Below, piece by piece: positions 32,884 to 40,576 of a stretch of DNA of 64,000 bases. How positions within the stretch are numbered: position 1 is the stretch's first letter; each line of letters starts with the position of its first letter. A program made the position numbers and the translations under genes. The notes under the pieces were generated by a model, which made no database searches, was not told the DNA's origin, and was given only the letters and a program-made list of their open reading frames with translations. The stretch is from an uncultured Bacteroidales bacterium (GTDB lineage: Bacteria; Bacteroidota; Bacteroidia; Bacteroidales; Paludibacteraceae): NCBI GenBank assembly GCA_900316005.1, contig ONBH01000004.1, forward strand, positions 16,619 through 80,618, written 5' to 3'.

Positions 32884-34599
32884 ATGGAACAAGAAAGAAT
32901 TGTGGAAACAGGCAAAGAAGAAAGAAGCCTTAATTTCATTGAACAGATCGTGGAGAAAGATCTGGCTGAGGGTAAGAACAACGGTAGAATCCAAACCCGT
33001 TTCCCGCCGGAACCCAACGGATACCTGCATATCGGCCACGTAAAGGCTATCTGCATGGACTTCGGCATCGCCGAGAAATACAACGGCGTCTGCAACCTGC
33101 GTTTTGATGACACCAACCCCGTGAAGGAAGATGTGGAGTATGTGGACAGCATCCGCAACGATATCCACTGGTTGGGCTTCCGCTGGGGACAGATATACTA
33201 TGCCAGCGACTATTTCCAGCAGCTCTATGATTTGGCCATCCGTTTTATCAAGGAAGGCAAAGCTTATGTTGATGAGCAGACCGCCGAGCAGATAGCAGCC
33301 CAGAAGGGTACTCCTACCGAAGCCGGTGTGGCTTCGCCCTACAGGGACCGCCCGGTGGAGGAGAACCTGCGCTTGTTCCAAGCCATGCAGAATGGCGAGA
33401 TTGAAGACGGACGCATGGTGCTGCGCGCCAAGATTGATATGGCTAACCCCAACATGCACTTCCGTGACCCCATCATGTACCGCATCATCACAACCCACCC
33501 GCACCACCGTACGGGGCGTACGTGGAACGTTTATCCGATGTACGATTTTGCACACGGCCAGAGCGACTATTTCGAGGGTGTGACGCACAGCATCTGCACG
33601 CTGGAGTTCGTGGTGCACCGTCCGCTCTACGACTGGTTCATCGACCAGTTTGCCGACAGCGACTACCGTCCGCATCAGTATGAGTTCAACCGCCTGAACA
33701 TCACCTATACCGTTATGTCGAAGCGCAAGATGCTGCAGCTGGTGAAGGAAGGTCTGGTGGCAGGTTGGGATGACCCGCGTATGCCGACCGTTTGCGGTCT
33801 GCGTCGCCGCGGATACAGCGCCCGCGCTATCCGTGCATTCATCGACAAAATCGGTTACACCAAGGTAGAAGGAATGATTGATCTGGGACTGCTGGAGCAT
33901 ACCGTTCGTGAGGACCTGAAGGAAACTGCTCCGCGCGTATGCGCCATCTTCGACCCTGTGAAATTGGTGCTGACCAACTACGAAGGCGCCGGTGAGACCA
34001 TCGTGGCTGAGAATATCGATGGCAAACCCGAACTTGGCACGCGTGAGATGCCCTTCGGACGCGAGTTGTATATCGAGCGCGGCGACTTCCAGGAAGAGGG
34101 CGACAAGAACTTCTATCGCCTCAGTCCCGGCGGGCGTGAGGTGCGCCTGAAAGCAGCGTATATCATCCAGGCTACGGGTTGCGATAAGGACGCCGATGGT
34201 CGGGTAACGACCGTCTATGCCACCTACGACCCGCAGTCGAAATCGGGCACCGAGGGCGGTAACCGCAAGACCAAATCGACCATCAACTGGGTGGCATGCG
34301 ACGCCTGCATCGAGGCTGAGGCTCGTCTGTACGACCGCCTCTTTGCCGTTGAGAACCCGTCGGCAGAGGAGGGGGACTTCCGCGAACTGCTCAACCCCGA
34401 CAGCCTGCATGTGGTGACCTGCAAGGTAGAGCAAGCCCTGAAGAAAGAGATGCAACCCCTGCCCGTCAACGATGGTGTGGCCGAACAGCATCACTATCAG
34501 TTCCTCAAACAGGGCTATTTTGTCGTGGACCCCGATACAACCAGCGACAAACTGGTGTTCAACCGCACGGCTTCGCTCAAGGATAATTGGCAGAAATAG
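32884..34599 (+). CDS. glnS: Glutaminyl-tRNA synthetase
   Basis: Charges tRNA-Gln. The 571-residue class I synthetase has PEPNGYLHIGHVKA (HIGH motif) near residue 39-52 and VMSKRKM (KMSKS motif) near 277, with the RFDDTNP segment near 75 and the C-terminal beta-barrel domains. DTNP and YGVCNLRFDD-type context favour GlnRS over GluRS. The stop codon lies inside a heptamer repeat shared with the next gene. Confidence 0.95.
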   Translation: MEQERIVETGKEERSLNFIEQIVEKDLAEGKNNGRIQTRFPPEPNGYLHIGHVKAICMDFGIAEKYNGVCNLRFDDTNPVKEDVEYVDSIRNDIHWLGFRWGQIYYASDYFQQLYDLAIRFIKEGKAYVDEQTAEQIAAQKGTPTEAGVASPYRDRPVEENLRLFQAMQNGEIEDGRMVLRAKIDMANPNMHFRDPIMYRIITTHPHHRTGRTWNVYPMYDFAHGQSDYFEGVTHSICTLEFVVHRPLYDWFIDQFADSDYRPHQYEFNRLNITYTVMSKRKMLQLVKEGLVAGWDDPRMPTVCGLRRRGYSARAIRAFIDKIGYTKVEGMIDLGLLEHTVREDLKETAPRVCAIFDPVKLVLTNYEGAGETIVAENIDGKPELGTREMPFGRELYIERGDFQEEGDKNFYRLSPGGREVRLKAAYIIQATGCDKDADGRVTTVYATYDPQSKSGTEGGNRKTKSTINWVACDACIEAEARLYDRLFAVENPSAEEGDFRELLNPDSLHVVTCKVEQALKKEMQPLPVNDGVAEQHHYQFLKQGYFVVDPDTTSDKLVFNRTASLKDNWQK

Positions 34600-34617
34600 T
34601 TGATAGTTAAGAATTGA
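34597..34617 (+). repeat. Heptamer repeat joining glnS stop and next start
   Basis: TAGTTGA, TAGTTAA, GAATTGA. Contains the glnS TAG and the TTG start of the next frame. Confidence 0.7.
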
Positions 34618-35045
34618 GAGAAGAGTTAAAGACGCGCATAGACGGTGATAAGAGTCAGGTCTTCTGTATCTGGCGCCACCGTTGGGTACGACTGACCCCC
34701 GAAGAATGGGTACGACAGCAATTCCTTCATCATCTGGTGGAGGAACTTGCTTACCCCTCCGGCCGAATAGGTGTGGAGGTGGCTATTCATGTAGGCGATG
34801 TGTCCAAACGCTGCGATGCCATCGTGTATGACGCATACATGAGGCCCTGGATGCTGCTGGAATTTAAGGCGGAATCGGTGGCGCTGACCCAGCGTACGCT
34901 GGACCAGGCAGCCGTCTATAACCGCAAACTCAAAGCACCCTATCTAATTCTCAGTAATGGCCCTAAAACCATAGCCGCCTGCGTGACGGAGAACCGAATC
35001 GAGTTCCTCAACGAGTTACCTCACTACTCCGTTCCCGGTTCTTGA
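34614..35045 (+). CDS. Stand-alone type I restriction R-subunit N-terminal-like protein (PD-(D/E)XK fold)
   Basis: A 143-residue protein of the HSDR_N_2 type: helical N-terminal part (REELKTRIDGDKSQVFCIWRHRWVRLTPEEWVRQ), then a nuclease-fold core with Glu55 in VEVAI, Asp68 in KRCDAIVYD and ExK in LLEFKAES (Glu83, Lys85), all in place. No helicase or other restriction subunits are adjacent, so it is an orphan domain protein as is common in Bacteroidota; its role is unknown. The only start is TTG, inside a heptamer repeat. Confidence 0.8.
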   Translation: MREELKTRIDGDKSQVFCIWRHRWVRLTPEEWVRQQFLHHLVEELAYPSGRIGVEVAIHVGDVSKRCDAIVYDAYMRPWMLLEFKAESVALTQRTLDQAAVYNRKLKAPYLILSNGPKTIAACVTENRIEFLNELPHYSVPGS

Positions 35046-35059
35046 GCGACAAAAAAGAT

Positions 35060-35087
35060 ATTCATTATTCATTAATCATTATTCATT
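35060..35087 (+). repeat. Heptamer repeat before phoH
   Basis: ATTCATT, ATTCATT, AATCATT, ATTCATT, in the gap before the phoH ATG. The same unit as at 32784-32811. Confidence 0.82.
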
Positions 35088-35107
35088 ACTATCGCCAACG
35101 ACAAAAC

Positions 35108-36049
35108 ATGGACAAAATCATCGAACTAAACGATAACACGGATACCTCTGTTTTCTATGGGGTAAACAACCATAATATGCTCTGCCTCAAGAACCAGCAT
35201 CCGGACCTTCGTATCGTGGCGCGTGGTTATCAGGTGAAGGTTAGCGGGACGGAGAGTGCCATTCAGCGATTTGAGAAGAACCTTCGTGCCGTAGAGCGTT
35301 TCTGCATAGCTAACAACACGCTTTCCGAGAAAGAGATTCTGACCCTTTTGCACGGCGGGCAGCCGCAGGAATACCAGAAAGAAAGTCTCATCCTGCACGG
35401 CGTGAATGGCAAGAGTATCGTGGCGCGCTCCCTTAATCAGCAGCGGCTGGTGGATCTATATGCCGAGAATGACCTCCTCTTTGCCATCGGCCCAGCCGGT
35501 AGTGGTAAGACCTATACGGCTATCGCACTGGCGGTGCGGGCGCTGAAAAATAAGGAGGTGAAGCGTATTATCCTCTCGCGTCCGGCCGTAGAGGCGGGCG
35601 AGAAATTAGGTTTCCTGCCCGGCGATATGAGGGATAAGATTGACCCCTACCTGCAGCCGCTATACGACGCCTTGCAGGATATGATTCCGGGGGCTAAACT
35701 CAACGAATACATGGAGCGCGGGGTGATACAGATTGCCCCCTTGGCTTTCATGCGCGGACGGACGCTCAGTGATGCGGTCGTCATACTGGATGAGGCACAG
35801 AATACGACCGGTTCGCAGCTGAAGATGTTCCTGACGCGTTTGGGCATCAACGGCAAGATGATTGTGACCGGTGACCTGACGCAGATTGATTTGCCCGCCT
35901 CGCAGCGGTCTGGACTGAAAGATGCCATTGCGCGCCTACGCGATATAAAAGGTATAGCCATCGTCGAGTTCAACCAAAAGGATATCGTGCGTCATCCGCT
36001 CGTCTCACGCATCGTAGATGCTTACTCAAAGCGTGAAGAGGAAGTCTAA
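35108..36049 (+). CDS. PhoH family ATPase
   Basis: A 313-residue PhoH/YbeZ-type P-loop ATPase linked to RNA metabolism and often to the rRNA nuclease YbeY. N-terminal KH-like part (about 1-95), Walker A GPAGSGKT near residue 133, Walker B VVILDEAQNTT near 230, and sensor motif VTGDLTQIDLP near 256. The ATG at 35108 was chosen; the longer frame upstream consists of repeat DNA. Its 3' end overlaps the convergent aroB by 24 bases. Confidence 0.92.
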   Translation: MDKIIELNDNTDTSVFYGVNNHNMLCLKNQHPDLRIVARGYQVKVSGTESAIQRFEKNLRAVERFCIANNTLSEKEILTLLHGGQPQEYQKESLILHGVNGKSIVARSLNQQRLVDLYAENDLLFAIGPAGSGKTYTAIALAVRALKNKEVKRIILSRPAVEAGEKLGFLPGDMRDKIDPYLQPLYDALQDMIPGAKLNEYMERGVIQIAPLAFMRGRTLSDAVVILDEAQNTTGSQLKMFLTRLGINGKMIVTGDLTQIDLPASQRSGLKDAIARLRDIKGIAIVEFNQKDIVRHPLVSRIVDAYSKREEEV

Positions 36050-36958
36050 CGCTTCGCGAATCTCCGCTTCTTCAGCGGTGCAGTTCAGCACGGGCTCGCC
36101 AACAGCTTTTAGCAACACGAATCGGATAGTATGGTTCGTGTTTTTTTTGTCCTGCCGCATGAATGCGATGAGCCGGTCGTAGTCCTTGCAACTATAGCCC
36201 ACCTTGCCGTAGTGCTCTATCATCAGATGGGTCAATAGGCGCAGGGGCTGACGGTCCATATTCAGTTTCATGACCGAAAGATACAATTCCGCTACCAGTC
36301 CCTGCATCACGGCATAGCCGTGTGGGATGGGTCGTCCCCATTGCAATCCGGCTTCCTCTAAGGCGTGGCCAATGGTGTGGCCGAGGTTGAGCCACTGACG
36401 GATATTCTTCTCGCGCGGGTCACGACGTACGATGTCGGACTTGATGGCGCGGATGCGGAGAATCAGTTCCTCGCTGATGTGTCCGTCCTCCAGCGCGCGG
36501 AGTGTGGCGTAGAAGTCCTCATTGCTGCTCAGTAGTCCGGTCTTGATGACCTCTGCCATGCCGCTGAGGAACTCGCGCTCGGGTAGCGTTTGGAGATAAC
36601 GGGTATCGATGATGGTTTTGGTCGGCTTATGAAAGGTGCCGACCGAGTTTTTGAACCCCTGCCAGTCGATACCGGTCTTGCCTCCGATGGAGGCGTCCGC
36701 CATGCTCAACAGCGTCGTCGGAACGATGCCGAAGCGGATGCCGCGTTTGAAAGTGGAGGCGGCAAAACCGCCCAAGTCGCTGATGCTTCCGCCGCCAACG
36801 CATAGGAGCATATCGTGGCGTGTAGCCTCGTGTCGCATCAGAAATGCCCAAATCCTTTCTACATTGCGTAGTGTCTTGCACCGAGGGCCGCCTTTTATCT
36901 TGAGCGTCGGATACGGCCATTTCTGCCGTATGCAGCTGTCTTGCAGTACAAAAGTCAT
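36026..36958 (-). CDS. aroB: 3-dehydroquinate synthase, N-terminally short
   Basis: Second step of the shikimate pathway. The 310-residue protein has GGGSISDLGG near residue 56, PTTLLSMADASIGGKTGID near 80-98 and the metal-binding HTIGHALE near 198. About 45 residues of the usual N-terminus are missing: only the end of the NAD-binding region (KTLRNVERIWAFL) precedes the first motif. The start overlaps the sulfatase stop by four bases (ATGA), supporting it as the true start. Core active-site motifs are intact, so activity is possible but uncertain. Confidence 0.87.
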   Translation of the reverse strand: MTFVLQDSCIRQKWPYPTLKIKGGPRCKTLRNVERIWAFLMRHEATRHDMLLCVGGGSISDLGGFAASTFKRGIRFGIVPTTLLSMADASIGGKTGIDWQGFKNSVGTFHKPTKTIIDTRYLQTLPEREFLSGMAEVIKTGLLSSNEDFYATLRALEDGHISEELILRIRAIKSDIVRRDPREKNIRQWLNLGHTIGHALEEAGLQWGRPIPHGYAVMQGLVAELYLSVMKLNMDRQPLRLLTHLMIEHYGKVGYSCKDYDRLIAFMRQDKKNTNHTIRFVLLKAVGEPVLNCTAEEAEIREALDFLFTL

Positions 36959-38676
36959 CGTGTCAGTCGTTTTTCAAACCAGTTGTTGCGTATAATCTTG
37001 TCCGACAGGCGGTAGGCCTCGTCTTCGCTCAGCAGGCGGTTGGCGCGGGCATCCGGGTCGTATAGGTCCGCCCCCAGGCCTTTCCATGCGTAACCTTCAC
37101 AACCTATGGCGCGCAAAACAGTCGGGTAAATATCCATCTGGTAGCAGAGGTCGCTTATTTCCGTAGGTCCGTCGGCGTGCGGGGAATAGATGATGAGCGG
37201 AATAAAGAGGTCCGTCGCCGTAATGGGCAGGTTGTGGGCTTGGGCGTAGGGCATTAACAGCTGCCGTTCCGATTCGTGGAAGATGGCATGGTCGCCCGTA
37301 ATGACGATGGTCGTGTTGTCCAACCGCCCATGTGCCTCGAGACTGTCTAACAGCAATCCAATGCACGAATCGGCATAGTGAATGCAGGTTAGGTATCTTC
37401 GCATATCGTCGGGTGTGTCATCGGTAATGGCGGGTACGTTTCCACGGATGCGGGTGAAGGGCGAGTGGCTGGAGAACGTCATCACCAGCGAACAGCTCAG
37501 CGTGTCGCTGGCCAGTAACCAGCGCTTGGCTTCCCGGCATATATCCAGGTCATTCCATGCGTCTCCGGCAATATGCTCCGCCTCGATGAGTTCGCGGTAA
37601 CCATATGCGGGCATGGTGGCGGTGGTGTTCCAGGTTCCCTTGGTGGGGTTGACTGCCGAACTGCGCGGGTAGAGATGGGCGATATTGGGGTATTCGTTGG
37701 TGGCGAACAGGATGCAGGCAACGCCCAATTGCAGCGGCAGCAGTCCGGTATTGAGGGTCAGTTGCCCGTCGCCGCTGATGCCGTGCCGCGCTTGCGACTT
37801 GACTTTATCCGCAAAAAGGCTGTGCCGGTCGTGCGCCAGGCGGTTGATATGGGGCGTAATGCCTTCGTAATAGAGCGGCCACGACTCCAGACTCTCGACC
37901 AGTACCAGCACCAGATGACTGTTCGGCTGCAAGCGGACGGCGGAATCGGGTTGCAGGCAATGCATCAACAGGTCCTGCTCCTCTTCGGTAAAGGTGTCGG
38001 CGGCTTTCTGCCGGTAGTTGTTCAGTTTGTGTTCGTAGACAAGGTGCAAAGGCAGGTAACCGATGATGGAATGGTCGCGCAGCAGACTGTATTGCGCCTC
38101 CCAATCAAAAAGCATGCGGTGTTCGCTGACAAAGAACGGCAGCATTTTCTGCACGGTCAGCCGTCCGTAGTCGTGCCCTTTTTGTTTGTTTACCACGTGA
38201 ATCAGGGTGTTGTCGGCCATAACAAGCAGCACACCGACGACAAGCGATATGGCGAACGGCACCCAACGGCGTTCCTGTCTGTCGCGCAGGAAAAACAGCA
38301 GAGCGGCATACAACCATGTGGGCAGCAAAAAAAGCAGGGCACGCCAGTCCAAATACGAGGTGACGGAGTTACCGAATCCCTTCAGGTTGCCTGCGAAACC
38401 GAGCATCGAGAGGCTTACAAACATACCGTTGGCACGGAAATACAGCCAGTTGGCGATGCCCCAGATGTCCACTATCAGCAGCACCGCCAGCGTCCACCAC
38501 GGGCGGCGGCTGATGTACACGAACGAGGCAATGCAGACGGCCACGCACAGTTTGGCGGCATAGTACTGCCACGCGCCCCACGGCATCGCTCCGTCGAAGG
38601 CAAAGGTGTGGAACAGTATGTTTTTGCCAAACAGAGTCAGTAAAAATAGTATGAAAACAATATGTTGTTTTTTCAT
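36955..38676 (-). CDS. Membrane sulfatase-fold phosphoglycerol transferase (LTA synthase-like)
   Basis: A 573-residue membrane enzyme: about five N-terminal membrane segments (to roughly residue 160), then a periplasmic alkaline-phosphatase/sulfatase domain with LVLVLVESLESWP, the GISGDGQLTLNTGLL region that would hold the Thr nucleophile, SHSPFTRIRG, and ITGDHAIFHESE metal motifs. Family members transfer phosphoglycerol or phosphoethanolamine to glycans or lipids; substrate is unknown here. A -7 box (minus-strand TAATTTTG) lies at 38695-38702. It is coupled to aroB by a 4-base overlap. Confidence 0.87.
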   Translation of the reverse strand: MKKQHIVFILFLLTLFGKNILFHTFAFDGAMPWGAWQYYAAKLCVAVCIASFVYISRRPWWTLAVLLIVDIWGIANWLYFRANGMFVSLSMLGFAGNLKGFGNSVTSYLDWRALLFLLPTWLYAALLFFLRDRQERRWVPFAISLVVGVLLVMADNTLIHVVNKQKGHDYGRLTVQKMLPFFVSEHRMLFDWEAQYSLLRDHSIIGYLPLHLVYEHKLNNYRQKAADTFTEEEQDLLMHCLQPDSAVRLQPNSHLVLVLVESLESWPLYYEGITPHINRLAHDRHSLFADKVKSQARHGISGDGQLTLNTGLLPLQLGVACILFATNEYPNIAHLYPRSSAVNPTKGTWNTTATMPAYGYRELIEAEHIAGDAWNDLDICREAKRWLLASDTLSCSLVMTFSSHSPFTRIRGNVPAITDDTPDDMRRYLTCIHYADSCIGLLLDSLEAHGRLDNTTIVITGDHAIFHESERQLLMPYAQAHNLPITATDLFIPLIIYSPHADGPTEISDLCYQMDIYPTVLRAIGCEGYAWKGLGADLYDPDARANRLLSEDEAYRLSDKIIRNNWFEKRLTR

Positions 38677-38774
38677 CCGGTCTGATTTTGACTGCAAAAT
38701 TACTATTTTTTGCTTAATTGAACAAATTTATTCCATTATATTTGCATATTTGAAGATTTATTTGCAAATTTTAT

Positions 38775-38805
38775 TTGCATATGTCCGAAAAAAGTTGTAT
38801 CTTTG
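38775..38805 (+). promoter_or_regulatory. Promoter before udk
   Basis: TTGC at 38775 in ATTTGCATATGTCC and TATCTTTG at 38798-38805, spacing 23. The leader is about 130 bases; no known riboswitch was recognised in it. Confidence 0.75.
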
Positions 38806-38939
38806 CAGCGAAAATTTGTTATTGATGCAGAGATTGTAAAGTTGACAAATTAAGCCTTGCCGCAGGTGTAAAAGTGACCGTCAATCCCTGACGTTAAAAC
38901 AGGAGGATATATTGAAATAAGAAAAGAACCGTCTTTATT

Positions 38940-39554
38940 ATGTTTATTATCGGCATTGCGGGTGGTACCGGCTCGGGTAAAACAACGGTAGTCAGAAAAC
39001 TCATAGAACGCCTCCCAAAAGGTGAGGTGACAGTTATTCCACTAGACTCGTATTATAACGACAGTTCGAATATCCCGCCTGAAGAGAGGCAGAAGATAAA
39101 CTTCGACCACCCGAACGCGTTTGAGTGGCCCCTCCTCATCAAGCACCTGCAGGAACTGAAGGAAGGACACGCGGTGGAGCAGCCGGTTTACGACTATATT
39201 ACCTCGACGCGACAGAAGGAAACAATACATGTAGAGCCGAGCGATATCATCATCGTAGAAGGTATCATGACGCTGCATCACCCCGAGTTGCGCGACGAGA
39301 TGGATCTGCGGGTCTTTGTTGATGCCGATGGCGATGACCGCCTCATTCGCGTCATCAAGCGCGATATCGTAGAGCGCGGACGTACCATCGAGGCTGTCAT
39401 TGAGCGTTATCAGCGGGTGCTGAAGCCTATGCACGAACAGTTCATTGAGCCTTGCAAGCGCTATGCAAATGTCATCATTCCGCAAGGCGGACACAACAAC
39501 GCCGCTATCAACATGATGGCTAAGTTCATCAAACAGCAGTTGCGCGACAAATAA
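38940..39554 (+). CDS. udk: Uridine kinase
   Basis: Phosphorylates uridine and cytidine in pyrimidine salvage. The 204-residue P-loop kinase has GGTGSGKTT at residues 8-16, the LDSYYND motif near 36, FDHPNAFEW near 55 and YDYITSTR near 82. Normal length. The promoter lies 135 bases upstream. Confidence 0.94.
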   Translation: MFIIGIAGGTGSGKTTVVRKLIERLPKGEVTVIPLDSYYNDSSNIPPEERQKINFDHPNAFEWPLLIKHLQELKEGHAVEQPVYDYITSTRQKETIHVEPSDIIIVEGIMTLHHPELRDEMDLRVFVDADGDDRLIRVIKRDIVERGRTIEAVIERYQRVLKPMHEQFIEPCKRYANVIIPQGGHNNAAINMMAKFIKQQLRDK

Positions 39555-39564
39555 ACCCGGCGTC

Positions 39565-39966
39565 GTGTTACTGCTGCAACTATTCTGGACCTATCTCAAG
39601 ATTGGCACCTTCACCTTGGGTGGAGGCTATGCCATGTTACCCTTAATCCAGCGCGAAGTGGTGGATGTACGTAAGTGGATTGATGAGAAGGAGTTCCTGA
39701 ATATGATTGCTTTGGCGCAGGCCGCGCCGGGACTGATAGCGGTCAATAGTGCCATCTTCATCGGGCATCGTATCGCCGGTTGGAAAGGCGTGGTGGCGAC
39801 GGTCATGGGTGCCGTGTTGCCCTCGATTGTCATCATACTGGCGATCGCTATCTGGTTTACGGAGTTCAAGGAATTGGGTTGGGTGGAAGCCGTTTTCAAA
39901 GGAATCCGTCCAGCTGTTGTAGCACTCATTACCGCCGCGGTGGTCAAAATGGCTCGCAAGATATGA
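39565..39966 (+). CDS. Chromate transporter, first half (short)
   Basis: A 133-residue membrane protein of the ChrA short-chain type: FTLGGGYAMLPLIQRE near residue 17, ALAQAAPGLIAVNSAIFIG near 50-68. Bacteroidota usually carry two short ChrA proteins of about 180 residues; this one ends after the VVALITAAVVKMARK helix, so the last membrane segments are missing. Start is GTG. It overlaps the second half by four bases (ATGA), so both are made together. Chromate may not be the natural substrate. Confidence 0.8.
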   Translation: MLLLQLFWTYLKIGTFTLGGGYAMLPLIQREVVDVRKWIDEKEFLNMIALAQAAPGLIAVNSAIFIGHRIAGWKGVVATVMGAVLPSIVIILAIAIWFTEFKELGWVEAVFKGIRPAVVALITAAVVKMARKI

Positions 39967-40547
39967 TATACTGGCAGTTATTTTTAGCGTTTATGCGTGT
40001 CGGCTTCTTGGGCTTTGGCGGAGGCATGGCGATTATATCCCTGATACGCAGTGAGGTATTGGAACACGGCTGGATGACTGACCAGGAGTTCGTAGATATC
40101 GTCGCCATCAGCCAGATGACGCCCGGACCTATAGGTATGAACTGTGCCACCTATGTCGGTTATACAGCCACGGGTAGCGTGTGGGGTAGTCTACTGGCGA
40201 GCTTCGCCATCATTCTTCCGAGTCTGATAATCATGTCTGTCATCTGTCGTATCTACGATAAATTGCAGGCAAAATGGAGTGAGAATAAGGTTTATCAGAC
40301 CGCAATGCGTATCATTCGTATATTAGTTGTGCTGCTTGTTGCATATGCGGCATGGAGTCTGATGAATCCCGCATCGTTTATTGACAGCCGCAGTTGGGTG
40401 ATATTTGCGTTGGTGTTAGTGTGCAGTATTCTGCCGGATATGACCGCCAAGACAAGGCTGAAGGGCAGCCGGGTGGTGAATATAGCGAGTCACCCGATGC
40501 TGCTCATAGCAATAGCAGGAGTAGTAGGACTCCTGCTATATAATTAA
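39963..40547 (+). CDS. Chromate transporter, second half
   Basis: A 194-residue ChrA-family membrane protein: FLGFGGGMAIISLIRSE near residue 15, ISQMTPGPIGMNCATYVG near 49-66, about five or six membrane segments. Together with the preceding short protein it forms the two-gene ChrA type. Its last codons form an inverted repeat (TAGCAGGAGT / ACTCCTGCTA, 40513-40538), and the stop lies in an AATTAAG heptamer repeat. Confidence 0.85.
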   Translation: MIYWQLFLAFMRVGFLGFGGGMAIISLIRSEVLEHGWMTDQEFVDIVAISQMTPGPIGMNCATYVGYTATGSVWGSLLASFAIILPSLIIMSVICRIYDKLQAKWSENKVYQTAMRIIRILVVLLVAYAAWSLMNPASFIDSRSWVIFALVLVCSILPDMTAKTRLKGSRVVNIASHPMLLIAIAGVVGLLLYN

Positions 40548-40566
40548 AAATTAAGAATTAAGAATT
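40542..40566 (+). repeat. Heptamer repeat at the chrA stop
   Basis: AATTAAA, AATTAAG, AATTAAG, AATTC; contains the stop codon. Confidence 0.75.
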
Positions 40567-40576
40567 CTTTTTCGCA

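Noticed and set aside
32803..34494. A 563-codon minus-strand open frame opposite glnS
   Set aside because: glnS on the plus strand has all synthetase motifs and a promoter; the antisense frame is a mirror effect of codon usage and shows no recognisable motifs. The same applies to long antisense frames at 18026-19072, 4397-5392 and 37573-38643.
34614..35045. Complete restriction-modification locus
   Set aside because: Only an HsdR-N-like domain is present; no methylase, specificity subunit or helicase part is nearby.
38806..38939. Riboswitch in the udk leader
   Set aside because: The leader is about 130 bases, but no known riboswitch core or terminator/antiterminator pair could be recognised.
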